In this document: piece after piece, positions 17,604 through 25,129 of the stretch
How the letters are laid out: every line of letters starts with the position of its first letter
How positions within the stretch are numbered: the first letter of the stretch is position 1
Origin: Streptosporangiaceae bacterium
Lineage (GTDB): Bacteria; Actinomycetota; Actinomycetes; Streptosporangiales; Streptosporangiaceae
Length of the DNA stretch: 64,000 bases
Direction: 5' to 3'
Assembly (NCBI GenBank): GCA_025964695.1
Contig: JAOPYK010000250.1
Span: forward strand, 1-64,000
The notes under the pieces: generated by a model
Seen by the model: only the letters and a program-made list of their open reading frames with translations
What the model was told of the DNA's origin: nothing
Databases searched by the model: none
Program-made: the position numbers and the translations under genes

Positions 17604-17747
17604 ATGACCGGAGCCGTCCGCGCCCTACCCATGTCGTCCGGCCATGTGGCCACACCCTTGCTCCCCGCCGGCATCCCGGTCATGCTCGCCGCGGTGGCGG
17701 CGCTGGCCGGAGTCTTCACCCGGACCGGCCGGGAGGCACGACGATGA
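17604..17747 (+). pseudogene. azlC: azlC remnant: last ~47 codons of a branched-chain amino acid exporter subunit
   Basis: AzlC is normally about 230 residues and pairs with AzlD to export branched-chain amino acids and analogues. Only the end remains here: ATPLLPAGIPVMLAAVAALA, the typical last membrane helix, followed by RTGREARR. It overlaps azlD by ATGA and keeps the GGGAGG site for azlD, exactly as in intact azlCD operons. Nothing resembling the rest of AzlC lies upstream, where DUF1269 ends only 67 bp away. The ATG at 17604 may allow a short peptide to be made, but it cannot be a working transporter. Confidence 0.65.
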
Positions 17748-18142
17748 ACGTCTGGATCGCGGTGATCGCGACCGGGCTGGGCTGCTACGGCATGAAGCTG
17801 GCGGGGCTGGTTGCGCCGCAGCGGGTGCTCGACAATCGTGCTGTACGGCGCTTCACCCAGCTGGTTGCGGTGGCCCTGCTGACCGCTCTGGTGGCCGTAC
17901 AGACCCTGGCCCACGGCCAGGCGCTCCAAGTGGACGGCCCCCGGCCGGCCGGTCTCGCGACGGCGGTGGCAGCCCTGTTGCTGCGCGCGCCCTTCCTGGT
18001 GGTGCTGGCCGCGGCCGCCGGGATCGCGGCCGGCCTCCGGGATCGCGGCCGGCCTCCGCCTCCTCGGCATGTGAGGGGCCGGGCGCACGGTCAGGACTCG
18101 GCGCGGACGATCTCCAGGGCGGCGGCCAGCTCGCCGGGATAG
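17744..18142 (+). CDS. azlD: AzlD-family small transporter subunit with an altered C-terminus
   Basis: This 132-residue protein has the AzlD layout of three or four helices: [66 protein letters not shown]. The family is usually about 100-110 residues. Here a 19-bp tandem duplication (18020-18057) shifts the frame after AGIAAGLR, so about 28 basic residues ([13 protein letters not shown] onward) replace the expected short end, and the gene now runs 52 bp into the convergent rluD. With one copy of the repeat the protein would end [12 protein letters not shown]. Because azlC is truncated, function is doubtful. Confidence 0.75.
   Translation: MNVWIAVIATGLGCYGMKLAGLVAPQRVLDNRAVRRFTQLVAVALLTALVAVQTLAHGQALQVDGPRPAGLATAVAALLLRAPFLVVLAAAAGIAAGLRDRGRPPPPRHVRGRAHGQDSARTISRAAASSPG
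18020..18057. repeat. perfect 19-bp tandem duplication inside azlD
   Basis: Two identical 19-bp copies (GGGATCGCGGCCGGCCTCC) lie head to tail at 18020-18038 and 18039-18057. Since 19 is not a multiple of three, the duplication changes the reading frame of azlD and removes its natural TGA at 18072-18074. Confidence 0.95.
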
Positions 18143-19029
18143 GGGCTCTCGAACTCCACCCAGTGCCCCTGGGTCGGGTGTTCGAACCCGAGCCGCACCG
18201 CGTGCAGCCACTGCCGGGTGGCACCCAGGCGGGCGGCGAGCGTCGGATCGGCCCCGTACATCAGGTCACCGACGCACGGGTGGCGGATCGCCGCCATGTG
18301 GACCCGGATCTGATGGGTCCGGCCGGTCTCCAGGTCGATGTCGAGCAGGGTGGCGGCCCGGAAGGCCTCGATCGTGTCGTAGTGCGTGACCGACGGCTTG
18401 CCGCCGGCGACCACCGCGAACTTCCCGCCGGCCGTGGGATGCCGGTCGATCGGCGCGTCCACGGTGCCACGGAATGGGTCGGGGTGGCCCTGGACGAGCG
18501 CGTGATAGCGCTTGTCGATCCGGCGCTCCTTGAAAGCCGACTTCAGCCGGGAGTAGGCGACCTCGCTCTTGGCCACCACCATCGCCCCGGTGGTGTTGGC
18601 GTCCAGGCGGTGCACGATCCCCTGCCGCTCGGCCGCTCCGCTGGTCGCGACGGTGTGCCCGGTGCCCAGCAGGCCGCCGATCACGGTGGGGCCGGTCCAC
18701 CCGGTCGTCGGATGGGCCGCGACCCCGATCGGCTTGTCGACCACGACGATGTCATCGTCCTCGTACAGGATCCTCATGCCCGGGACGGGCTCGGGGACCG
18801 CGACGGGCGCCGAGGGCGGCGGCGGCAGCGTCACCTCGAGCCAGGCCCCCGCGTGCACCCGGTCCGACTTGGCCACGGTCCTGCCGTCGAGCAGGACGTC
18901 CCCGGCGGTGATCACGTCGGCGGCCCGGGCGCGGGACAGGCCGAACAGCCTGGCCAGCGCGGAGTCCACCCGCTCGCCTTCGAGGCCGTCGGGAACAGGA
19001 AGGCTGCGCATGTCGGCCATGGCGCTCAC
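18091..19029 (-). CDS. rluD: RluA-family 23S rRNA pseudouridine synthase (RluD-like)
   Basis: This 312-residue enzyme isomerises uridines in 23S rRNA. An N-terminal S4 RNA-binding domain ([32 protein letters not shown]) precedes the catalytic domain. The active-site Asp is in [18 protein letters not shown] (Asp143); homologues more often read [22 protein letters not shown] and YGAD are further family marks. The GTG at 19029 overlaps the lspA stop (GTGA), an arrangement common across bacteria. The 3' end overlaps the aberrant end of azlD on the other strand. Confidence 0.92.
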   Translation of the reverse strand: MSAMADMRSLPVPDGLEGERVDSALARLFGLSRARAADVITAGDVLLDGRTVAKSDRVHAGAWLEVTLPPPPSAPVAVPEPVPGMRILYEDDDIVVVDKPIGVAAHPTTGWTGPTVIGGLLGTGHTVATSGAAERQGIVHRLDANTTGAMVVAKSEVAYSRLKSAFKERRIDKRYHALVQGHPDPFRGTVDAPIDRHPTAGGKFAVVAGGKPSVTHYDTIEAFRAATLLDIDLETGRTHQIRVHMAAIRHPCVGDLMYGADPTLAARLGATRQWLHAVRLGFEHPTQGHWVEFESPYPGELAAALEIVRAES

Positions 19030-19715
19030 GACTTCCGGTCCGGGGGCGGCGGGGCGTCCTGCTGTGCCGTCCCGTTCCCGTTGCCGTCCTCGTTGCCGTC
19101 CTCGTTGCCGTCCTTGTCCGCGGCCACGGGATCGGTCGCGTCGCCCGCGGACCGGGTGCCGTCGAGCTGCAGTCCCCTGGCGGCCAGCAGCACCGCGATG
19201 GCCCCGCCGCAGACGATCGCCGAGTCGGCCAGGTTGAACACCGGCCAGTGCGGCAGCTCGATCCAGTCGACCACATGGCCCCTCAGCGGCCCAGGAGAGC
19301 GCAGCAGGCGGTCGACCAGGTTGCCGGTCGCACCGCCCAGCAGCAGACCCAGTGTGATCGCCCAGGGCAGGCTGCGCAGGCGACGGGCGGTCCGCAGGAT
19401 CGCGATGATCACGCTGACCGCGATCAGGGTGAGGACGAAGGTCATCCCGGTGCCGATGGAGAACGCCGCGCCGCTGTTGCGGGTGACGCGCAGGGTCAGC
19501 AGCCCGCCGAGCAGCCTGACCGGCGGCCGGTCCGACAGCTGGGCGACGACGACCACCTTGGAGACGATGTCGAGGGTCAGGGCTCCCGCGGCGACCGCGA
19601 CCAGCACGGCGACACGGCGAGGCCGGATCTCCCGCTCTGGGGACCCGGCACCGCGCTCATCTGGGTTCGTGGCGCCGCTCAGCGACGCTCCTCGCGTTGT
19701 TTGCATGTCACACAT
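19026..19715 (-). CDS. lspA: lipoprotein signal peptidase LspA with a repetitive acidic C-terminal tail
   Basis: LspA is the membrane aspartyl protease that cleaves signal peptides of prolipoproteins after lipid attachment. The 229-residue protein has four helices and both catalytic motifs: [13 protein letters not shown] and [13 protein letters not shown], with the active-site Asp in each; [12 protein letters not shown] is also conserved. About 55 hydrophilic residues extend past the last helix, including [13 protein letters not shown] encoded by 12-bp DNA repeats, much longer than in E. coli LspA. The ATG at 19715 lies inside the end of the dksA/traR gene (37-bp overlap); ATG 19706 is an alternative. 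Confidence 0.93.
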   Translation of the reverse strand: MCDMQTTRGASLSGATNPDERGAGSPEREIRPRRVAVLVAVAAGALTLDIVSKVVVVAQLSDRPPVRLLGGLLTLRVTRNSGAAFSIGTGMTFVLTLIAVSVIIAILRTARRLRSLPWAITLGLLLGGATGNLVDRLLRSPGPLRGHVVDWIELPHWPVFNLADSAIVCGGAIAVLLAARGLQLDGTRSAGDATDPVAADKDGNEDGNEDGNGNGTAQQDAPPPPDRKS

Positions 19716-20239
19716 AGGGTCGCACGTGGAAAAGCCTGCAAGCGCGCCTTCCCGATCGCCTTACCGCACGATTCGCACACGCCGTACGTCCCGGCCTCGA
19801 TCCGCTCGAGCGCTCGCTCGTTCTGGGCGAGCAGGTCACGGGAGTTGTAGGCCAGCGACATCTCGTGCTCGCGCTCGTAGGTCTTGGCCCCGATGTCGGC
19901 CTGATCGTCACCGGCCCCGTCGGTGGAGTCGCCTTCGGCGATCTGTGACTCGGCCGTGGCGATTTCCATGCCGAGCTCGTAGATCTCGTCCTGGAGCCGG
20001 GCCCTGATCTCCGTCAGCTCGGCCCCCGTCCAACGATCCTCGCCCGCGCGGACCGGCAGCGCCTCGGCCGCCAGCTCCGGCACGGCCACCACGGTGGACG
20101 AGCCTGCGGCTCGTTTCGTCCCTGGTGAAGACGTGCGGCTACTCCGGGTGGTGTCACTGGAGGACATCTCGTCCCCCCCGGCGCCGGCCATGTCGGGCCC
20201 CCTCGCGCTGATCTTGTCGACAGGCAGTGCGGGCAGCAT
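19679..20239 (-). CDS. DksA/TraR-family C4 zinc-finger protein
   Basis: This 186-residue protein has a C-terminal TraR/DksA-type zinc finger, CESCGKAIGKARLQAFPRAT followed by LCVTCK, with four cysteines, preceded by a coiled coil that includes LERIEAGTYG. In DksA the coiled coil enters the RNA polymerase secondary channel; a transcription role here is inferred. The ATG at 20239 is chosen because GGAGACCT precedes it, although the N-terminal ~70 residues are low complexity and later starts at 20191 or 20167 are possible. It is the first gene of a traR-lspA-rluD operon. Confidence 0.85.
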   Translation of the reverse strand: MLPALPVDKISARGPDMAGAGGDEMSSSDTTRSSRTSSPGTKRAAGSSTVVAVPELAAEALPVRAGEDRWTGAELTEIRARLQDEIYELGMEIATAESQIAEGDSTDGAGDDQADIGAKTYEREHEMSLAYNSRDLLAQNERALERIEAGTYGVCESCGKAIGKARLQAFPRATLCVTCKQREERR

Positions 20240-20308
20240 AGGTCTCCGTTCGTCGGACGGCAAACAACAGGGGTTTGTTACAGGCGGCATATGCCCCGTA
20301 ACGACGTG

Positions 20309-20581
20309 TCAGGAACCCCTCAGCCGGTCGATCAAGACAGTGACCTGCGCCACATCGGCCTCAATCTCGACGACCTTGTCCCGGCTCGTCCGCCCGCTCA
20401 CCAGCGTCACGTCGCGGCGCCGGACGCCCAGTGCACCGGCGACGGCCCGCAGCGCCGCCTCGGTCGCCTGGCCCCCGACCGCGCGCGCCGCCACCTTGAC
20501 GATCAGCGCGTCACCATGGGCGCCGCCCACCCGCGTCCGGCTGCCGCCGGGTTTGACGCGGATCGCCACCCGGACCCCCAC
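20309..20581 (-). CDS. DUF167 (YggU) family protein
   Basis: This 90-residue protein matches the DUF167/YggU family: VAIRVKPGGSRTRVGG, LIVKVAARAVGGQATEAAL and RRDVTLVSGRTSRDKVVEI. The fold is small alpha/beta; function is unknown. The GTG at 20581 has GGGAGG five to six bases upstream, which favours it over the in-frame ATG at 20608. It is divergent from ileS and its T-box leader, and lies upstream of the traR gene on the same strand. Confidence 0.82.
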   Translation of the reverse strand: MGVRVAIRVKPGGSRTRVGGAHGDALIVKVAARAVGGQATEAALRAVAGALGVRRRDVTLVSGRTSRDKVVEIEADVAQVTVLIDRLRGS

Positions 20582-20652
20582 CGTTGCCTCCCGACTGCCT
20601 CCCGACATGATCAAGGTTCGAAAACGTGTCGGAGCCGTACCTCTCCTGGCCG

Positions 20653-20658
20653 TACAAT
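20653..20658 (+). promoter_or_regulatory. ileS: -10 element candidate for ileS
   Basis: TACAAT at 20653-20658 is a good -10 sequence upstream of the T-box leader. No clear -35 hexamer lies at 16-18 bp, so only the -10 is called. Confidence 0.4.
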
Positions 20659-20664
20659 CGTGCC

Positions 20665-20987
20665 AGTCGGCGAGGCGTTGATGGGACACCTGCCGTCGTG
20701 AGCGGCCATGAGCGATCCGGGGACGGTGCGAGCCCGGAGGCGAGCCCGGCGGTCTGATCACCCGGAGCCGCCGGAAGAACGGTTCCAGGCAGTTCCAGGG
20801 GAACCCAGTAGACCCGGCAGCCGCAGCAGGAACGCACAACGAAGCGGGCCGTGCCACACGCGCACGGTCAAGGAGGGTGGTACCGCGGGGCGCACAGCCT
20901 CGTCCCTCCGGGTCCCCCCAGGGGCGGTGCCGCGAGCCTGGCCGCAGTATCTCCACTGGGTCCGTGCATTCCCGTGGAGGTCCACCC
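20665..20987 (+). promoter_or_regulatory. translational T-box leader (isoleucine) of ileS
   Basis: The T-box motif AGGGTGGTACCGCGG is at 20874-20888. Upstream, a short stem CGGCGG/CCGCCG (20747-20752 with 20768-20773) exposes CTGATCACC with an ATC isoleucine codon at 20757-20759, the proposed specifier in an ultrashort stem I. GGAGGG (20872-20877) can pair with CCCTCC (20904-20909) around the T-box bulge to form the antisequestrator. CTCCAC (20951-20956) pairs with GTGGAG (20974-20979), hiding the ileS ribosome site. The absence of a terminator and this sequestrator indicate translational control, as known for actinobacterial ileS. Confidence 0.88.
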
Positions 20988-23900
20988 GTGAGTGAACAAC
21001 AGGCGCCGCGCACGATGCGCGCGCTGCCCGCCCAGGTCGATCTGCCCGCCGTCGAGCACGACACGCTCCGGCGCTGGCAGGAGGAGAAGATCTTCGAACG
21101 CTCGCTGGAGCGTAACGCGTCCGGTCCCCGCTGGGTCTTCTACGAAGGGCCGCCGACCGCCAACGGCATGCCCGGCGTGCACCACGTCGAGGCCCGTGTC
21201 TTCAAGGACGTCTTCCCCCGGTTCAAGACCATGAAGGGCTACCAGGTCCCCCGTAAGGCCGGCTGGGACTGCCATGGGCTCCCCGTGGAGGTCGCGGTGG
21301 AGAAGGAGCTCGGCCTGTCCGGCAAGCCGCAGATCGAGGAGTACGGCATCGCCGAGTTCAACGCGCGCTGCCGGGAGTCGGTGCTCCGTCACACCGACGC
21401 CTTCGAGGAACTCACGGAGCGGATGGGCTACTGGGTGGACCTCTCCCAGGCCTACCGCACCATGGACCCCTCCTATGTCGAGTCGGTGTGGTGGTCCCTC
21501 AAGGTCATCTGGGACAAGGACCTGCTGTTCTCCGACCACCGGATCACCCCGTACTGCCCGCGCTGCGGCACCGGCCTGTCCGACCACGAGCTGGGCCAGC
21601 CCGGCGGGTACGAGATGGTCAGCAGCCCGTCGGTCTACGTGCGGATGCCCGTGACCTCGGGCCGGTTCGGGGGCACCGACCTGCTGATCTGGACGACCAC
21701 GCCGTGGACGCTGGTCTCCAACACCGCCGTGGCCGTCAACCCCTCAGTGACCTACGTGGTCGCGGAAAAGGAGGGCGAGCGCCCGGTCATCGTGGCGGAA
21801 CCGCTGATGGACGACGCCCTCGGCGAGGGCTGGACGGTCCGCGAGCGGCTGTCCGGCTATGACCTGGAGCGCACCCCGTACTCCCGCCCCTTCGAGCTGG
21901 TGGACATCCCCGGGGCCCACTACGTGGTGCTGGCCGAGTACGTCACCGTCGAGGACGGCACCGGGCTGGTCCACCAGGCCCCCGCCTTCGGCGCCGACGA
22001 CCTGCAGATCTGCAAGCGGTACGGCCTGCCCGTGGTCAATCCGATCGGCCCGGACGGGCGTTTCCTGCCCGGCGTCCCCATGGTCGGCGGGGTCTTCTTC
22101 AAGGACGCCGACGAGGACCTGACCGCCGACCTGCGCTCACGCGGCCTGCTGCTGCGCGGGACCCACTTCGAGCACAGCTACCCGCACTGCTGGCGCTGCC
22201 ACACGGCGCTGCTCTACTACGCGCTCCCCGCGTGGTACATCCGTACCACCAAGATCAAGGATCGGCTGCTGGCCGAGAACGAGAAGACCAGCTGGTTCCC
22301 GGAGACGATCAAGTGGGGCCGCTTCGGGGACTGGCTGCGCAACAACGTCGACTGGTCGCTGTCCCGGTCGCGCTACTGGGGCACCCCGCTGCCGCTGTGG
22401 ATCTGCTCGGCGGACGACTCCCACGTGACGTGCGTCGGATCACTGGCCGAGCTCGGCGAGCTCGCCGGCCAGGACGTCTCGGCGCTCGACCCCCACCGGC
22501 CCTTCGTCGACGACGTGACCTTTCCCTGCCCGACGTGCGGCGGCACCGCCACGCGGGTCCCCGACGTGATCGACGCCTGGTACGACTCCGGTTCCATGCC
22601 GTTCGCCCAGTGGGGCGCCCCACAGCACGACCAGGAGACCTTCGAGCAGGCCTACCCGGCGCAGTTCATCTGCGAGGGGACCGACCAGACCCGAGGCTGG
22701 TTCTACTCGCTGATGGCGGTCGGCACCCTGGTGTTCGACAGGTCGTCGTACGAGAACGTGCTCTGCCTGGGACTCATCCTCGCCGAGGACGGCCGGAAGA
22801 TGAGCAAGCACCTGGGGAACGTGCTGCAGCCGATGCCGCTGATGGAACAGCACGGCGCGGACGCGCTGCGCTGGTTCATGGCCTGCGCGGGATCGCCGTG
22901 GGCGGCCCGCCGGGTCGGCCACGCCGCCCTCGAGGAGATCGTCCGCAAGGTCTTGCTGACCTACTGGAACACCGCCTCGTTCCTGGTGCTGTACGCCAAC
23001 GCGGCCGCCGCGCAGGGCGCCGCCTGGACCCCGGACCGGCTGACCGAGGCCCCGGCACCCGCCGACCGGCCGTTGCTGGACCGCTGGGCGCTGGCCGAGC
23101 TGAACCGCACGGTCGCGGAGGTGGACGCGGCGATGGAGCAGTTCGACACCGCGCAGGCCGGGCGGTTGCTGGCCGAGTTCGTCGACGACCTGTCCAACTG
23201 GTACGTACGCCGGTCCCGGCGGCGGTTCTGGGAGGGACCCGGGTCCGCCGAGGGCGCGGCGGCGTTCGCGACGCTCTATGAGTGCCTGGAGACCCTCACC
23301 CGGCTCATGGCGCCGATCGTGCCGTTCGTCACCGACCACGTCTGGGACGTGATCCGCCCGGCGGGAGCCCCCGAGTCGGTGCATCTCGCCGACTGGCCGC
23401 AGGTCCGGGAGGAGCTGCTGGACGACGAGCTGACGGCCCAGATGGCGCTGGTGCGGCGGCTGGTCGAGCTCGGCCGGGCCGCCCGTGCCTCGAGCGGCGT
23501 GCGCACCCGGCAGCCGCTGGGCCGGGCGCTGGTGGGCGCCCCCGGCTGGGCCACGCTGCCGGCCGCGCTGCGTGCCCAGATCGCCGAGGAGCTCAACGTC
23601 CAGTCCTTCGAGGACCTGTCCTCGATCGGCGGAGACCTGGTGGAGTACGAGGTGAAACCGAACTTCCGGGAACTCGGACGGCGCTACGGCAAGAACACCC
23701 CGAAGGTAGCCGCGCAGGTCACCGCCGCCGACCCGGCCGACCTGGTCCGGGCACTGCGCGACACGGGCTCGGTCACCGTGCAGGCCCCGGAGGTCGGCGC
23801 GGTCGCGCTCGGCCCGGACGACGTGGTCGTCACCGAACGGCCGCGCAGCGGCTGGGCCGTCGAGAGCGCCGCCGGCGAGACCCTGGCGCTGGACCTGGCC

Positions 23901-24188
23901 GTCACCCCGGAGCTGCGTCGCGCCGGGATCGCCCGGGAGGCCGTACGGCTGCTCCAGGACGCCCGCAAGAACAGCGGCCTGGAGGTCACCGACCGCGTCG
24001 AGCTCTGGTGGACGTCAAAGGACCCTGAGGTCACCGAGGCCCTGCGGGAGCACGACGGCTACGTCGCGCTAGAGGTGCTCGGCGCCATCCACCCCGGCGG
24101 CGAGCCACCGGCCGACGTGATCGCCGAGCTGCCCGCCCGGCAGGACGAAGACCTGAGGCTCACCTTCTGGTTGCGGAAATCGTCCTGA
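20988..24188 (+). CDS. ileS: isoleucyl-tRNA synthetase, eukaryotic-like (type 2)
   Basis: IleRS charges tRNA(Ile) and edits valine. The 1066-residue class-I synthetase carries EGPPTANGMPGVHHVEARVF, with HHVE as the HIGH-box equivalent, and KMSKHLGN as the KMSKS box. PRKAGWDCHGLPVE and WDLSLSRSRYWGTPLP-like segments match the eukaryotic-like type 2 enzymes of actinobacteria, a class often insensitive to mupirocin. The editing CP1 domain lies between about residues 190 and 400; an anticodon-binding domain follows the catalytic core. The GTG at 20988 has GTGGAGG seven bases upstream, within the T-box sequestrator. Confidence 0.96.
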   Translation: MSEQQAPRTMRALPAQVDLPAVEHDTLRRWQEEKIFERSLERNASGPRWVFYEGPPTANGMPGVHHVEARVFKDVFPRFKTMKGYQVPRKAGWDCHGLPVEVAVEKELGLSGKPQIEEYGIAEFNARCRESVLRHTDAFEELTERMGYWVDLSQAYRTMDPSYVESVWWSLKVIWDKDLLFSDHRITPYCPRCGTGLSDHELGQPGGYEMVSSPSVYVRMPVTSGRFGGTDLLIWTTTPWTLVSNTAVAVNPSVTYVVAEKEGERPVIVAEPLMDDALGEGWTVRERLSGYDLERTPYSRPFELVDIPGAHYVVLAEYVTVEDGTGLVHQAPAFGADDLQICKRYGLPVVNPIGPDGRFLPGVPMVGGVFFKDADEDLTADLRSRGLLLRGTHFEHSYPHCWRCHTALLYYALPAWYIRTTKIKDRLLAENEKTSWFPETIKWGRFGDWLRNNVDWSLSRSRYWGTPLPLWICSADDSHVTCVGSLAELGELAGQDVSALDPHRPFVDDVTFPCPTCGGTATRVPDVIDAWYDSGSMPFAQWGAPQHDQETFEQAYPAQFICEGTDQTRGWFYSLMAVGTLVFDRSSYENVLCLGLILAEDGRKMSKHLGNVLQPMPLMEQHGADALRWFMACAGSPWAARRVGHAALEEIVRKVLLTYWNTASFLVLYANAAAAQGAAWTPDRLTEAPAPADRPLLDRWALAELNRTVAEVDAAMEQFDTAQAGRLLAEFVDDLSNWYVRRSRRRFWEGPGSAEGAAAFATLYECLETLTRLMAPIVPFVTDHVWDVIRPAGAPESVHLADWPQVREELLDDELTAQMALVRRLVELGRAARASSGVRTRQPLGRALVGAPGWATLPAALRAQIAEELNVQSFEDLSSIGGDLVEYEVKPNFRELGRRYGKNTPKVAAQVTAADPADLVRALRDTGSVTVQAPEVGAVALGPDDVVVTERPRSGWAVESAAGETLALDLAVTPELRRAGIAREAVRLLQDARKNSGLEVTDRVELWWTSKDPEVTEALREHDGYVALEVLGAIHPGGEPPADVIAELPARQDEDLRLTFWLRKSS

Positions 24189-24195
24189 CGTAACT

Positions 24196-24240
24196 TCCGT
24201 GATCATGCGATCGATCGGGGATCGATCGCATGATCACGGA
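24196..24240. terminator. perfect 21-bp inverted repeat after ileS
   Basis: Two 21-bp arms that are exactly complementary (24196-24216 and 24220-24240) flank a 3-nt loop, starting eight bases after the ileS stop. There is no T-tract. The very stable hairpin fits an actinomycete-type terminator. Confidence 0.8.
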
Positions 24241-24299
24241 GGCGTGTCACGGGGAACAGGGGCGTGGACGCGACACATCGTGTGCGGAATGATGGGCGC

Positions 24300-25037
24300 G
24301 TGGACCTTCCAGAGCAGCAGCCCGCACCGGCCGACCCCTCCCGGTTCCGGGCCTCCGACGCGGATCGCGACCGGGTCGCCGACCAGCTCCGCGAAGCGCT
24401 CGCCGAGGGGCGGCTGAGTCCCGAGGAGCACGCCGAGCGGATCGAGCTGGTCTACTCTGCCAAGACGTACGCGGAGCTGGCACCGGCCCTGGAAGATCTG
24501 CCGGTCACGGTCGCGCCGAGCGCGGCGCCCACTGTCGCGGCCCCGCAGGACCTTCCCGCACCGCCTCATGAGCCGGCCGGTATTGTGGCGATCTTCAGTG
24601 GCGCGGAGCGCAAGGGCCGCTGGCTGGTCGAACCGCACACCAACGTCTTCACCATGTTCGGCGGGGTGGAACTCGACTTCCGCGAGGCGGTGCTCACCCA
24701 GCGCGAGGTGACGATCAATATCACCTGCATCTTCGGCGGCGTCGACATCAAGGTGCCGCCGGGCGTCCGGGTGATCGACTCCGGCATGGCCATTTTCGGC
24801 GGCCGCTCGATCGCGGGCGGCGACCCCGACGATCCGAACGCCCCGGTGATCCGGCTTACCGGTTTCACGCTGTTCGGCGGCGTCGACGTCAAGCGCAGGG
24901 CGCCCAAGGGCGAACAGGGCGACTTCCGGGAGCGCCTGCGCGAGCAGCGCGACCAGATCCGGCAGCGGCGCGACGAGCGCCGTGACCATCTCCGGGAACT
25001 CCGCCAGGCACGCCGCAGGGACCGCCGTGAGCGCTGA
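24300..25037 (+). CDS. DUF1707 plus LiaF-like domain protein
   Basis: This 245-residue protein has an N-terminal DUF1707 domain (residues ~17-68: RASDADRDRVADQLREAL, RLSPEEHAERIELVYSAKTYAEL). After a Pro/Ala linker comes a beta-rich domain like the C-terminal part of LiaF/cell-wall-antibiotic response proteins, with three FGGV-type repeats (TMFGGVELDF, CIFGGVDIKVPPGVRV, TLFGGVDVKR). There are no membrane helices, and it ends in an Arg/Glu-rich coiled coil. A role in envelope stress sensing is only suggested by the LiaF likeness. The GTG at 24300 is the best start. Confidence 0.82.
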   Translation: MDLPEQQPAPADPSRFRASDADRDRVADQLREALAEGRLSPEEHAERIELVYSAKTYAELAPALEDLPVTVAPSAAPTVAAPQDLPAPPHEPAGIVAIFSGAERKGRWLVEPHTNVFTMFGGVELDFREAVLTQREVTINITCIFGGVDIKVPPGVRVIDSGMAIFGGRSIAGGDPDDPNAPVIRLTGFTLFGGVDVKRRAPKGEQGDFRERLREQRDQIRQRRDERRDHLRELRQARRRDRRER

Positions 25038-25043
25038 CCGACC

Positions 25044-25075
25044 GGATATGGCCGGATATGGCCTGGGATATGGCC
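25044..25075. repeat. three copies of GGATATGGCC between convergent genes
   Basis: The 10-mer GGATATGGCC occurs at 25044, 25054 and 25066, in the 90-bp gap between the DUF1707 gene and the convergent Ada-like membrane protein gene. No function is evident. Confidence 0.6.
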
Positions 25076-25129
25076 TGGCGGCCGGGGCAGGCGCCCGCTG
25101 GCCCCCTGGGCGCCTCGCGGGGAGCCCGC

